Assembly (NCBI GenBank): GCA_030583925.1
Contig: CP129482.1
Coordinates: 1,116,001-1,180,000 of the forward strand
Source of the DNA: Anaerolineales bacterium
GTDB lineage: Bacteria > Chloroflexota > Anaerolineae > Anaerolineales > Villigracilaceae
Length of the DNA stretch: 64,000 nucleotides
Reading direction: 5' to 3'
Part shown: positions 7,745-16,201 of the stretch, piece by piece
Layout: each line of letters begins with the position of its first letter
How positions within the stretch are numbered: position 1 is the stretch's first letter
Made by a program: the position numbers and the translations under genes
Notes under the pieces: model-generated
What the model saw: the letters and a program-made list of their open reading frames with translations, nothing else
Told to the model about the DNA's origin: nothing
The model's database searches: none

Positions 7745-9490
7745 ATGGATCCAAATCCTTACCTAAAACCCTTAATTAAATGGTGGCGGCTGCTTGCCGT
7801 GACAGTAGCGTTGGCAGTCGTTTCAAGTTCGATTTCTGTCATCTTTCAACCGGCTCAGTACGTATCGCGAACAACGTTAATGATTGGCAGTACATTTCTG
7901 AATCCCAATCCCGATTCTGGGCAGATCTATATTGCTATGCAACTTGCTACCATTTACGCTGATATTGCAAAGCGCGAGCCCATTCAAGAAGCCACCATGA
8001 AATCCTTGGGTATTGATTGGTTGCCACCCTACACGGTAAAGGTCGTTGAAAATACACAATTGATCGAAATCCTGGTCACTGATACGAATCCTGAGCGGGC
8101 GCAAATCATTGCGAATGAGCTTGCATACCAGCTAAAGCAGCAAAGCCCGGCTGTGAATCAATCAGAAGAAACAGGTCAGCGACAGGTGTTCATAAAAGCA
8201 CAACTTTCCAGCCTGGAACTCCAAATTCAAGACACTGAAAAGCAAATCGAAGAGTTACAAAAGTCTCTGGCTGTAATAAACAGTACGAGTCAGATCTCGA
8301 AAACGGAACAAGATATCAAGAATCTGACCGACCGACTTGTCAGCCTGCGAGGAAATTACGCTACATTCCTTGCCAATTCGCAAGAAGGCGCCTTGAATAT
8401 TCTGACTGTGGTAGAGCCTGCGAACCTGCCGACCAAGACCTCAGGTACCAGCAAATTTGTTATCATTTTGCTTGCCGCGTTAGTCGGCTTGGTCCTTGCT
8501 GTTGCCGCAGCGTATGGGTTGGAATATCTTGACCGCACGATCAAAACCACATCCGATGTGGAGCGCGTGTTCAATTTGCCGGTGATCGGGTATCTTGCCA
8601 GCATTTCCGAAAACGGGAATAATGCCACGTATGTGGTGAGTCATCCGAACTCATTGGTTGCGGAGAATTTCAGGCTATTGCATTCTAACCTTGAATTCTT
8701 CCAAGCGTATAATGCCTCCAAGACGATACTTGTGACCAGCCCTACACAAGGGAATGGGAAGACCACGATAGCAGTAAACCTCGCGTTGACCGTTGCGGCG
8801 AGCGATCAGAAAGTTGCAATTGTTGACGCTGATTTGCGCCGACCGGCTGTCCATACGGCGCTCAAGATTCCACAAGGTCCCGGTCTTGCCGACATCATCC
8901 ACAGCAAGATTAATGTGAAAGAGGTGGTGCGTTCGGTTAAAGGCAAGGATATAGATGTAGTTGCAGCCGGCAGTATTCCACCAAGCGTCACTGAGGTAGT
9001 AGGCTCAAAAAAGATTGCCGCCATACTAAAAGACCTTCGGGACGATTACGACACGATCATTGTGGATGCCCCGCCTTTGGTTATATCCGATTCCTACAAT
9101 CTGGCTTCCAAAGTTGATGGTGTTATCCTGGTCTTGGAGCCCGGCTTGACGAAAGACGATCAGGCAAAAGTCATCAAGGAACAGCTAACTCGCGCAGGCG
9201 CGAAAGTAATCGGTATCGTGTTCAACAAAGTATCGTCGGTTAGCGCGAAAAGTTATGGTGACACAAAGTATCTTTCCATGTACTCGCCTCAGCATTACAA
9301 CGATTACGTGGCGAACAAACCAGCGGTGGAGGAACCCGACTCTGGATCGAAGAAGTTGCTGGCGTTCTTTGAGCATGGTGAAGTTCCGCCGGATGTGAAG
9401 GAATCGCTAGAGACCGCCTTCGAAAAATTCCAAGATCAGAGAAAGAATTTGTTTGAAAAGATCCGAAAACCGGCAAAGTCGAAGAAGTAA
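7745..9490 (+). CDS. Polysaccharide chain-length regulator fused to BY-kinase
   Basis: A 581-residue Wzz-BY-kinase (tyrosine autokinase) controlling polymerisation and export of capsule or exopolysaccharide. A first membrane helix is at about 13-34, then an extracytoplasmic region with coiled coil near 150-200, and a second helix near 238-260. The cytoplasmic kinase domain has Walker A SPTQGNGKTT (about 331-340), Walker A' VDADLRRP (about 359-366) and Walker B TIIVDAPP. A C-terminal tyrosine cluster (YGDTKYLSMYSPQHYNDY, about 503-520) is the usual autophosphorylation site. It closes the polysaccharide cluster and is followed by an intrinsic terminator. The kinase and Wzz parts are one protein, as is common in Gram-negatives and Chloroflexota. 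Confidence 0.92.
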   Translation: MDPNPYLKPLIKWWRLLAVTVALAVVSSSISVIFQPAQYVSRTTLMIGSTFLNPNPDSGQIYIAMQLATIYADIAKREPIQEATMKSLGIDWLPPYTVKVVENTQLIEILVTDTNPERAQIIANELAYQLKQQSPAVNQSEETGQRQVFIKAQLSSLELQIQDTEKQIEELQKSLAVINSTSQISKTEQDIKNLTDRLVSLRGNYATFLANSQEGALNILTVVEPANLPTKTSGTSKFVIILLAALVGLVLAVAAAYGLEYLDRTIKTTSDVERVFNLPVIGYLASISENGNNATYVVSHPNSLVAENFRLLHSNLEFFQAYNASKTILVTSPTQGNGKTTIAVNLALTVAASDQKVAIVDADLRRPAVHTALKIPQGPGLADIIHSKINVKEVVRSVKGKDIDVVAAGSIPPSVTEVVGSKKIAAILKDLRDDYDTIIVDAPPLVISDSYNLASKVDGVILVLEPGLTKDDQAKVIKEQLTRAGAKVIGIVFNKVSSVSAKSYGDTKYLSMYSPQHYNDYVANKPAVEEPDSGSKKLLAFFEHGEVPPDVKESLETAFEKFQDQRKNLFEKIRKPAKSKK

Positions 9491-9497
9491 GAGCAGA

Positions 9498-9527
9498 CAA
9501 GCCCTCAGCAATGAGGGCTTGTTTTTT
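9498..9527 (+). terminator. Rho-independent terminator after the Wzz/BY-kinase gene
   Basis: A perfect 10-bp stem (CAAGCCCTCA / TGAGGGCTTG) closes a GCAA tetraloop and is followed by six T. It starts 8 bp after the stop codon. Confidence 0.92.
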
Positions 9528-9657
9528 GCATGGGGGTGTATACTTTTCCTGAGGGCGAGGCAGGCTCCCCGTCGGGGGCGAAGCGGGTGAAAATCCCGAT
9601 GAAGGCGCCTGCAACTTCCCGTCCTATCCTACGTATGGTGTAGTGCGAGGAGCACAG
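9528..9657 (+). other. Structured-looking leader of the ECF sigma gene
   Basis: The stretch contains TATACT at about 9539, then GC-rich complementary segments: GGCAGGC near 9561 against GCGCCTGC near 9605, CTCCCCG against CGGGGGCG, and GGGTGAAAATCCC, a small hairpin in itself. It could fold into a multi-stem leader. I cannot match it to a known riboswitch class. Confidence 0.35.
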
Positions 9658-10263
9658 GTGACCGAAGAACTTGCCTGGGTGATCCAGGCTCAACAAGGCA
9701 GTGACGAGGCGTTTACGAAACTCGTCGAAGAACATCAAACACATGTGTATAACCTGTGTTATCGAATGTTGGGCGAACCCGAATCGGCGGAGGACGCCGC
9801 GCAAGAGACGTTTCTGCGCGCTTACCAGAACCTGCATCGTTACGATCAGGGTCGCTCGTTTGCCACGTGGTTGCTCTCGATTGCCGCGCACTATTGTATT
9901 GACCGCCTGCGTCGGCGAAAGTTATCGGTTTTTTCGATGGATGAGGAGCGGGAGGACGGCACGGTCTTTGAGATTTCGGACCCCGCTTCGCCCGACCCCG
10001 AGGCTGAATCAGCCAAACGCGAGGACCGCGACCGCCTCCACCTTCTTTTGAAGGACCTCGACGAAACCGACCGAGCCGCTGTGGTCCTGCGATATTGGTA
10101 CGACTATTCGGAGGTCGAGATCGCCGAATCGTTGAAGTTGACCGTTAGCGCGGTCAAGAGTCGCCTGCATCGCTCACGCCGGGCGTTGGCAGGCATGTGG
10201 GAGGAGAAAGACTCCCCCCGCGTCCGAACAGAAAGGAGACGCCATGAATCACCAGCCTTTTGA
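9658..10263 (+). CDS. ECF-family RNA polymerase sigma factor
   Basis: About 201 residues with both ECF regions. Region 2 runs from FTKLVEEHQTHVYNLCYRM to FATWLLSIAAHYCIDRLRRRK. Region 4 runs from LDETDRAAVVLRYWYDYSEVEIAESL to VSAVKSRLHRSRRAL, a clear helix-turn-helix. I chose GTG 9658 because GAGGAG lies six bases upstream; another GTG at 9643 is in frame but sits before that SD. The gene overlaps the next one, a zinc-finger anti-sigma factor, by 20 bp. It probably responds to envelope state, since the third gene encodes an exported bactofilin-like membrane protein. Whether the operon is autoregulated cannot be seen. Confidence 0.92.
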   Translation: MTEELAWVIQAQQGSDEAFTKLVEEHQTHVYNLCYRMLGEPESAEDAAQETFLRAYQNLHRYDQGRSFATWLLSIAAHYCIDRLRRRKLSVFSMDEEREDGTVFEISDPASPDPEAESAKREDRDRLHLLLKDLDETDRAAVVLRYWYDYSEVEIAESLKLTVSAVKSRLHRSRRALAGMWEEKDSPRVRTERRRHESPAF

Positions 10264-10774
10264 AGAGTGGCTATTGAATGACACATCCATCAATGCTGAA
10301 CAAAAGCGCGAACTCGAAGCGCACGTGCGGACTTGCGCGTATTGCGCCGCGCTGATGAAGACCGACAAGGTCTTGCACGATCTGCGGATGGCGTTACCCG
10401 TCAACGGATTTACGGCTCGTTTTGAAGCGCGGCTGGCGGCTCGAAAAGCGGCTGACCGCAAGCGCAGGGCGCTGGGTTTCGTTCTTTTTGCCGTGGCAGG
10501 CTCGGCGTTGCTGTTCTGGTTTGCATCGCCATATCTTTCTGAGTTTCTTGCCTCGCCGGCAGGCTGGATTGCCGCCTTGGTTGAGTGGGGCGTTTTCTTT
10601 ATCACCACGTTAATGGCTTCGTTGCAGGCTGGCGCGGTCATTCTCGATGTGTTGGTGCGTTTTCTGCCTCCGTTTGCGTGGATGGTGGCATTTTCCGGCG
10701 CGGCGGCGGTGAGTCTTGTTTGGTCTATTTCGATTTGGCGGTTCGCTCGATGGGGCGCGCCGCAAGGAGTTTGA
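10244..10774 (+). CDS. Zinc-finger anti-sigma factor, membrane anchored
   Basis: A 176-residue anti-sigma factor. The N-terminal cytoplasmic domain carries the ZAS signature HxxxCxxC as HVRTCAYC, with an upstream His in MNHQPFEEWL. Three hydrophobic segments follow (around ALGFVLFAVAGSALLFWF, GWIAALVEWGVFFITTLMA and FAWMVAFSGAAAVSLVW). It would hold the upstream ECF sigma factor at the membrane until a signal releases it. AAAGGAG sits at ideal spacing before ATG 10244, and translation is probably coupled to the sigma gene because the frames overlap. Confidence 0.85.
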   Translation: MNHQPFEEWLLNDTSINAEQKRELEAHVRTCAYCAALMKTDKVLHDLRMALPVNGFTARFEARLAARKAADRKRRALGFVLFAVAGSALLFWFASPYLSEFLASPAGWIAALVEWGVFFITTLMASLQAGAVILDVLVRFLPPFAWMVAFSGAAAVSLVWSISIWRFARWGAPQGV

Positions 10775-10777
10775 TGT

Positions 10778-11755
10778 ATGAAGCGAAAACTTCACTTTCT
10801 TATTTTGGTCGTCGTGTTGGCGCTGATAGCCTTGCCAACCGGCGCGGTGTTGGCGCAGAGCGCTTGCCCGCACGAAGGGGGAGTGGTATATGGCAGAAAC
10901 TGCACGCTGAAAAGCGATGAAACGTTCAACGGCGATCTGGTCGTCTTTGGCGGCAATGTGACACTGGAAGAGAATGCCAAACTGGACGGGAACTTGGTCG
11001 TTTTTGGCGGGACGGTCAACAGCGACGGCGAAGTGGACGGCGATATCGCCATCATCGGCGGACAGGTCAGCCTGGGTGAACACGCGCGGGTAGCCGGTGA
11101 TGTCGCTCTCGTCGGTAGTCAACTTGAGCAGGCAGAGGGAGCGGTCGTTGAAGGCGAGGTGGTGAACAACATCCAGCCGAAGGTCGGTCTGCCGAACGGG
11201 CAACTGCCTGATCGTCCTGTGCCGTCTAGTCCCAACGTCAGTTTTGATTTCGGGTTCAGTTTATTTGCCCAAATGTTCCAGATCATTTTTTGGGCAGTCA
11301 TTGCCGCCGGGTTTGCAATGCTGCTATCGCTGTTCTGGAAGCCGCAAATGGAGCGCGCCGGGGATGCCATCGCCGCCCAGCCATTGATCGTCAGCGCGGT
11401 CGGTTTGCTTTCGTTCGTTGTCGCCGCGCTTCTGATCTGGACAATCATCCCTCCGCTGGCGTTGATGTTTGCGTGGCTATTCGGGATCGTGGCGTTCGGC
11501 TCGGAAATCGGCGAACGGTTTACGAAGGCGATCAACCAAACGTGGTCGCCGGTGCTGACGGTTGGATTCGGCTCATTTCTGCTCGTCCTGGTTAGCGGGG
11601 CAGTGGGCTTCATCCCTTGCATTGGCGGATTAGTGCAATTCATTCTGAGTCTGCTGGCGGTCGGCGCGGTGGTGATCACGCGGTTTGGGGCGAGGCAGTT
11701 CCAAAGTCCCGGATTGATCGTAAATCCCCCACCGCCTCCGGCGTCCCAGCCGTAA
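10778..11755 (+). CDS. Exported bactofilin-like repeat protein with C-terminal membrane helices
   Basis: A 325-residue protein starting with a cleavable signal peptide ending near VLAQS. Residues 35-130 are short beta-helix-like repeats (FNGDLVVFGGNVTLEENAKLDGNLVVFGGTV), as in the polymer-forming cytoskeletal/bactofilin family (DUF583). Three or four membrane helices follow, and a proline tail PPPPPASQP ends the protein. It is third in the sigma/anti-sigma operon, 3 bp after the anti-sigma stop, with AAGGAG before its ATG. It is therefore a likely output or sensor of that system in the envelope. The exact role is unknown. Confidence 0.75.
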   Translation: MKRKLHFLILVVVLALIALPTGAVLAQSACPHEGGVVYGRNCTLKSDETFNGDLVVFGGNVTLEENAKLDGNLVVFGGTVNSDGEVDGDIAIIGGQVSLGEHARVAGDVALVGSQLEQAEGAVVEGEVVNNIQPKVGLPNGQLPDRPVPSSPNVSFDFGFSLFAQMFQIIFWAVIAAGFAMLLSLFWKPQMERAGDAIAAQPLIVSAVGLLSFVVAALLIWTIIPPLALMFAWLFGIVAFGSEIGERFTKAINQTWSPVLTVGFGSFLLVLVSGAVGFIPCIGGLVQFILSLLAVGAVVITRFGARQFQSPGLIVNPPPPPASQP

Positions 11756-11764
11756 AATCCCGCA

Positions 11765-11773
11765 TGATATAAT
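11765..11773 (+). promoter_or_regulatory. Extended -10 promoter for the C45-type hydrolase gene
   Basis: TGATATAAT reads as an extended -10 (TGn plus TATAAT at 11768-11773), 52 bp before ATG 11826. No good -35 is visible. The leader holds a CGCCCCG/CGGGGCG hairpin. Confidence 0.55.
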
Positions 11774-11825
11774 TTTTCCGCCCCGTGATGAACATCCGGG
11801 GCGGATTGATTTATTTGGAGGATGT

Positions 11826-12941
11826 ATGGCTCTTAGAGAAATTCAAGTTCCCAATACGATCGTGCATGAGACTCCGCCGCCGTTGATCGAGGTAGCTGGG
11901 ACGCATCGTGAGATGGGGCGTCAGATCGGGGAAGCGAGGCGTGAGCAGGTACAGCATAGTGTGGAGAACGCGCGCGCGCTGATCGCCCAATCGTATTCGA
12001 CGCTCGAATTGACGTGGGAAGGCGCGCAGATCCAGTCGCGAAAATATCTACCTTTTTCGGAGGAACGCTACCCTCAATATGTGGACGAGATGCGCGGCGT
12101 TGCAGAAGGCGCGAACTTGCCGTTCGATGATATCGTTGCGCTCAATGCGATGGAAGCCATGACAATGGACGCGCTTCATCTGACGCGCTGTACAAGTTTT
12201 GCGGTGAATGAGCAGCGGACGGCGGACGGTCACGTGCTTGCGGCGCACAATGAGGATTGGGTGCCAGAGGACGAAAATGACGTGTATGTGATCTCAGCCA
12301 AGCCGAAGGAGGAACCTCCGTTCCTTGCCATGACGTACGGCGGACTGCTCCCCAATGTGGGATTCAACGCCTACGGCATTGCCCAGTTGATCGACTCGGT
12401 TTATCCGAATGATTCACGCATCGGGATTCCCCGTTTGGTTGTTGCGCGTGCGGTGCTTTCTTCACGCCGCATCTCCGGCGCCATCGGGCGGACGCTCGTT
12501 CCGCACCGTGCGGCGGGATACAACCATTTGCTCATCCACGAAAGCGGAGAGATGTATTCGGTCGAAGTTTCCGCGAAACGCTTCGATATTTTGCATGGCA
12601 CGGATGGATATATGGTTCACACGAACCATTATCTTTCACAGACGATGAAGGAGATCGAAAAAGACCCCGAAGAGTTGATCTCTTCCCGTGTTCGGTATTT
12701 CCGTTCGAATCGTTTACTTCGTGAGAGTTCTACGCACACGATCAAATCGTTACAAGCGATCCAGAAGGATCATGTGAACCTGCCCAATTCGATCTGCAAC
12801 CACAACATCGCCGGTATTGACCCGTTGGACCGTGAAAGCACGATCTGCGCTCTCGTCATTGACCTGACCGTCCGCGAGATGCACATCGCGTGGGGTAATC
12901 CGTGCCAGAATGCGTATCACACGTATCATTTGGGCGCGTGA
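11826..12941 (+). CDS. C45-family N-terminal-nucleophile hydrolase (acyl-CoA:6-APA acyltransferase-like)
   Basis: A 371-residue member of the C45 peptidase/IAT family, enzymes that cleave or transfer amide-linked acyl groups after self-processing. The expected nucleophile is the Cys in TRCTSFAV (about residue 122), followed by the conserved HVLAAHNEDW block. GGYNHLLI-like (AAGYNHLLIHESGE) and VHTNHYL segments are also typical. Self-cleavage would occur just before the Cys; unlike secreted relatives, no signal peptide is visible. GGAGG precedes the ATG and an extended -10 promoter lies upstream. The physiological substrate is not known. It is the last gene before the integrated element. Confidence 0.85.
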   Translation: MALREIQVPNTIVHETPPPLIEVAGTHREMGRQIGEARREQVQHSVENARALIAQSYSTLELTWEGAQIQSRKYLPFSEERYPQYVDEMRGVAEGANLPFDDIVALNAMEAMTMDALHLTRCTSFAVNEQRTADGHVLAAHNEDWVPEDENDVYVISAKPKEEPPFLAMTYGGLLPNVGFNAYGIAQLIDSVYPNDSRIGIPRLVVARAVLSSRRISGAIGRTLVPHRAAGYNHLLIHESGEMYSVEVSAKRFDILHGTDGYMVHTNHYLSQTMKEIEKDPEELISSRVRYFRSNRLLRESSTHTIKSLQAIQKDHVNLPNSICNHNIAGIDPLDRESTICALVIDLTVREMHIAWGNPCQNAYHTYHLGA

Positions 12942-12977
12942 AGAATCGAAAGATTGCGAATCGCATCCCTTTGAACA

Positions 12978-13004
12978 AACAATCCCGCATTAAGCGGGAT
13001 TGTT
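12978..13004. terminator. Bidirectional terminator hairpin, probably the displaced tRNA-Glu terminator
   Basis: An 11-bp perfect stem (AACAATCCCGC / GCGGGATTGTT) with loop ATTAA. On the + strand it follows the C45 gene by 36 bp. On the minus strand it directly follows the 11-bp remnant of the tRNA-Glu 3' end at 13009-13019. It therefore looks like the original tRNA terminator, pushed away by the element. Confidence 0.8.
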
Positions 13005-14573
13005 GTTTGTGCCCCCACGCAAAGGAAAAGCGAACAACGCGTCAGCCAGTGAAAAATCGTTCATGGGATAAGTGTAGTAAATCTGTGCGCGATTGTATCC
13101 TAGTTCAATTCGGGACACAAAGCGATAAAGCCATGCTCTTACAAATTTTATATCGTCGCCTTTCCTCGCTTCCGTGATCTGTTCGCGCCATCTGTTCATC
13201 GCAATTTGAATCGCTTCGGGCGCTATCTCCAACTTCGATGCGGCGATCTGCGATTCGAGATGTGCGATCTCCGCTTTGACCTGGGCGCGTTCACCCTCGC
13301 GTTGTTTCATCCGTTCGAGGGCTAATTCCGATCCAGTCTTTTCGTGAGCGTTCATCGCCCGTTGAAATGCAACATCCAGATCAACAGCGCGTTCTTTCAA
13401 CGCGGCAATTTTTTTCTCGGTCGCTGAAGTATCGCTAAATTTTGCGCGGGTGACGTGGATCACCTGATCGAAAAAATCAACAGTCAAAACCCGGTTTATC
13501 ACCGCGTCCAGAACTGCGGTTTCCGAGCGCTGCGCTCCGACGCGTCGAGACTTGCAATACTTCACACCCTGCCGAAATTTTGTTCCGCACATGTAATAAC
13601 GCCAGGGCTTGTTTTTATGTCCTGGGGTGTGCGTCATCATCGAGCCACATTCGAGACAGTAAGTAAAACCTGTGAACAGAGACGGATTACCCACGCGGCG
13701 CGGATGCCTCGGATGATCTTGTTGCATGGGATTCTCCCGATTCAATTTTTGCACGGCTTCCCATACGTCCCGTGTGATAGCGGCTTCGTGATGGTTCTCG
13801 ACTTCGAGATCGCCACTGACACCAATCCCCAAATAGGTTTTAGATCTAAAAAATCCATTCCACGATGCAGGGGAAGTAAACAGTCTGCCAGCGGTTGCGT
13901 TCTGAATCTCCTGGAGCGATCTACCCTCGGCGCGCATCGTCCAGGCGAGGATAACCAATTCCCACAATTCAGGATCACGTTCCCACTTGCTGACCATGCG
14001 CGGCTTGCCGTCACGCTTTATTCCGCGCTCGATCGGCGCGCTACGCTTGTATCCTTTTGGCGGCGTGCCAGGCGAAAAACCTTCACTGACCAACGCTTTC
14101 AATCCTCGCTTGACATCACGGGAGGTTTGCCTCCGCTTTTCCTCGTTCGATAAATCAATGACAGTTTCGACAATGCGACTGCCGAAGTCATCATCGGGAA
14201 TCGGATCGGTCATCGAGTGGATGACAATTCCGCGCTTGCGGAGCAAGGCTTTATAAAACGTTGAATCATCTTTGTCGCGTGTAAAGCGTGCAAAGTTCCA
14301 AATGAGCAATCCGTCAGGGCGTAGGTCTTTTATCTTGCTCATGTCAATCATCCGCTCGAAGTCATCACGACCGGTCACACTGCCGCCGCTTTTTGCCACG
14401 TCTCGGAATATTTCAACCAACGCTAACTTATAGCGATCACAATATGCGCGGACTTCTGCCTCCTGTTGCGGGACGCTGTTCTCTTGTGCGGCGCCACCCG
14501 AATCGCGGAGATACGCCCAAACCGTCGAGCCAGGACGACGAAGGTTAGGCGGAGGCAAAAAAAATTCTTTCAT
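12990..14573 (-). CDS. Large serine recombinase (integrase)
   Basis: A 527-residue site-specific recombinase catalysing integration and excision of the element. The catalytic domain begins WAYLRDSGG, with Ser25 as nucleophile, and continues RPDGLLIWNFARFTRD and the EEKRRQTSRDVKRGLKAL helix. A recombinase domain (GFSPGTPPKGYKR) and a zinc ribbon (CLECG about residue 315, later CG and YCKS) follow, then a coiled coil. AGGTGA precedes ATG 14573; the upstream in-frame extension overlaps another gene. The last codons (encoding GGTNNNPA) run through the 11-bp attachment repeat, and the stop codon falls in host DNA. The native C-terminus in the circular form would therefore differ: 14 extra element-encoded residues ending at a TGA that overlaps the excisionase ATG. 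Confidence 0.93.
   Translation of the reverse strand: MKEFFLPPPNLRRPGSTVWAYLRDSGGAAQENSVPQQEAEVRAYCDRYKLALVEIFRDVAKSGGSVTGRDDFERMIDMSKIKDLRPDGLLIWNFARFTRDKDDSTFYKALLRKRGIVIHSMTDPIPDDDFGSRIVETVIDLSNEEKRRQTSRDVKRGLKALVSEGFSPGTPPKGYKRSAPIERGIKRDGKPRMVSKWERDPELWELVILAWTMRAEGRSLQEIQNATAGRLFTSPASWNGFFRSKTYLGIGVSGDLEVENHHEAAITRDVWEAVQKLNRENPMQQDHPRHPRRVGNPSLFTGFTYCLECGSMMTHTPGHKNKPWRYYMCGTKFRQGVKYCKSRRVGAQRSETAVLDAVINRVLTVDFFDQVIHVTRAKFSDTSATEKKIAALKERAVDLDVAFQRAMNAHEKTGSELALERMKQREGERAQVKAEIAHLESQIAASKLEIAPEAIQIAMNRWREQITEARKGDDIKFVRAWLYRFVSRIELGYNRAQIYYTYPMNDFSLADALFAFPLRGGTNNNPA
13009..13019. repeat. Left attachment-site repeat (tRNA-Glu 3' remnant)
   Basis: GTGCCCCCACG is identical to the end of tRNA-Glu at 21105-21115. 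It lies inside the last codons of the recombinase gene. Confidence 0.8.
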
Positions 14574-14577
14574 GTTC

Positions 14578-14766
14578 TCACCTGTTGGGATTTGGAATGA
14601 TCTTGCCGTTGACCTGCACGAGATCGCCCGAAGCCAGCAGATCACGGATTGCCTGGGCGAAGTGCGAAGCCAGCGCATCGAGCGCGACGCGCTGTGCTTC
14701 GTCCAGGCTTGCGTACTGATCGCCTGGCATTTCCTCGACCACGATCTGCGGGGATGGTCTCGCCAT
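14578..14766 (-). CDS. Small protein cotranscribed with the recombinase
   Basis: A 62-residue acidic-amphipathic protein beginning MARPSPQIVVEEM and ending GKIIPNPNR. It stops 4 bp before the recombinase ATG, so the two are probably translated from one message. I do not recognise the family. Small reading frames at this position are frequent beside large serine recombinases, which makes a recombination accessory role possible but unproven. ATG 14766 is preferred to an upstream TTG because AGGT lies at usable spacing. Confidence 0.6.
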   Translation of the reverse strand: MARPSPQIVVEEMPGDQYASLDEAQRVALDALASHFAQAIRDLLASGDLVQVNGKIIPNPNR

Positions 14767-14787
14767 TCTCAACCTGCGATTCCTGCG

Positions 14788-14810
14788 GGCTGTAATGACT
14801 TGTTACAGCC
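14788..14810. repeat. Inverted repeat between rep and the recombinase operon
   Basis: GGCTGTAA and TTACAGCC form an 8-bp stem around a 7-base loop. No T-run follows on either strand, so it is not a typical terminator. It could be a protein site or a Rep-related hairpin. Confidence 0.4.
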
Positions 14811-14911
14811 GCCAGAATTGCCGCGCTGGGGTGGGTGGCTAGATCGGGATGGTAAGGCTTGTACCAGGCTCAAATTTCGCTCCGCGTGGCTTTTCCGTGT
14901 TTGGGCATGGG

Positions 14912-16201
14912 TTACTCTCCAAAGCCGTTGTCAACAACCTCGAAGGCTGGATTCTCTATTTCAATCCCCTTAGCATCCAAGTATTCTTTGTACGCGTGAA
15001 AATCTTTACCCAACGACCCAACCACAAAATCCGCCAAACGTTCACGCGCCTTGCGCCATCCCCTTTCGGTTTTAGTATTACTTAGCGCAAAGCATCTTGA
15101 TTTTTCTTCGTCGCTCATCTCTGCTTTTTCTTTGTCTGATTTTCCCTTTGGCGGCATACCCAACTTTGCACGTAAGCCAGCAGACCACTGCAACATAGCA
15201 CGACCGCGAAAAGCCTCGACGTAATCCAGGAACGCTTTGCCCGCGTCGTTGTTGTCTTGCCCTGCCAAGTCCACTAACTGCATCATCGTGTAATGCCCGA
15301 AGTCTGCGCCTTTCGTTTTGCCTGAATAGTTCGCCATCTCGTAAACAACGCCAAAAGACTTTGCCTTCGGTTCATATCCGAATTTCGAGATATATTCCGC
15401 CGCGTAATCATTGCCGCGTCTGACATCAACGGCAATTTCAAAATCAGCATCAGCGCCGAATCGTTTCAACTCTCCCAAATACAATTTTGCAATCTCATCC
15501 CGCAGTTCTCGCAATTCCGATTCAGTCAAAATCCTCGCGAGAATTTCCAGGACGTGTTTATGCGGGTGATGACCGTTCAAAAAACTAAAAGTATTTTCGA
15601 GAGCAGTGATCGAGCCTTCGATCCTGTAACGGCTTTTGATCTCTTTCCAACGCCGCCCTGACTTCACGCGCCGAACGGCTTTTATAAGTTTGCCCAACGA
15701 TTCGCCAGCGCTCATAAATCTGTCGTGTTTCAACGTGTAAGTAACCATCACCACTTGCCAGCCTTTCGCGCACACCCTCGACAAACCCTCTTGCAATTCT
15801 TCGCGATCATACGCAGATATTTTTTCACTGCACAACGGGCACGCGCTTCGAGTGCCACAAACCACGACAGATTTTAGAAATGCTTTTTGTTCTGCGATCT
15901 TCCAAAGTTCAACAGCAAAAGCCACAGGAACATACATGCACTTAGCCGTCCTGGACATTTGCAATCTCTCCGATTTTGCGCCTCGAAGAAGCCCACGAAC
16001 GACCTGCAAGCGTTCCCATTTCAGCCTTTCCCGTTGCCGCTTCCCCTCCCCCTTTTCGTACCTTGCGGACGCGAGATTCGTGTTAATTACCAAGTAGACG
16101 CCTTCGGCGTCTCTTTTGGGCGCTCCGCGTCCGTTTCGTCGCTCCCCTTCGGGAGCGATCGGACCGCCTTCGGTAAGTAGAAATTCCTTGACCGCGCTCA
16201 T
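14912..16201 (-). CDS. HUH-type replication initiator (Rep)
   Basis: A 429-residue protein resembling rolling-circle Rep proteins of the pUB110/Rep_1 type. A zinc-like CGTRSACPLC lies near residue 117-126. The metal-binding HUH motif is GHHPHKHVLEI near 209-219. The catalytic tyrosine is most likely in DYAAEYISKFGY near 262-273. Such proteins nick one strand at an origin and start strand-displacement replication. It overlaps the upstream primase gene by four bases (ATGA), so the two are made together. Rep plus primase in an integrated element suggests replication of the excised circle. The long N-terminal 45 residues before the conserved part are basic and of unknown role. Confidence 0.8.
   Translation of the reverse strand: MSAVKEFLLTEGGPIAPEGERRNGRGAPKRDAEGVYLVINTNLASARYEKGEGKRQRERLKWERLQVVRGLLRGAKSERLQMSRTAKCMYVPVAFAVELWKIAEQKAFLKSVVVCGTRSACPLCSEKISAYDREELQEGLSRVCAKGWQVVMVTYTLKHDRFMSAGESLGKLIKAVRRVKSGRRWKEIKSRYRIEGSITALENTFSFLNGHHPHKHVLEILARILTESELRELRDEIAKLYLGELKRFGADADFEIAVDVRRGNDYAAEYISKFGYEPKAKSFGVVYEMANYSGKTKGADFGHYTMMQLVDLAGQDNNDAGKAFLDYVEAFRGRAMLQWSAGLRAKLGMPPKGKSDKEKAEMSDEEKSRCFALSNTKTERGWRKARERLADFVVGSLGKDFHAYKEYLDAKGIEIENPAFEVVDNGFGE

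Noticed and set aside
9528..9657. FMN or cobalamin riboswitch suggested by GGGTGAAAATCCC
   Set aside because: The other conserved boxes of either class are missing and the downstream gene is a sigma factor.
13455..14153. 232-residue plus-strand frame inside the element
   Set aside because: It is opposite the well-supported serine recombinase and shows no motif or ribosome-binding site.
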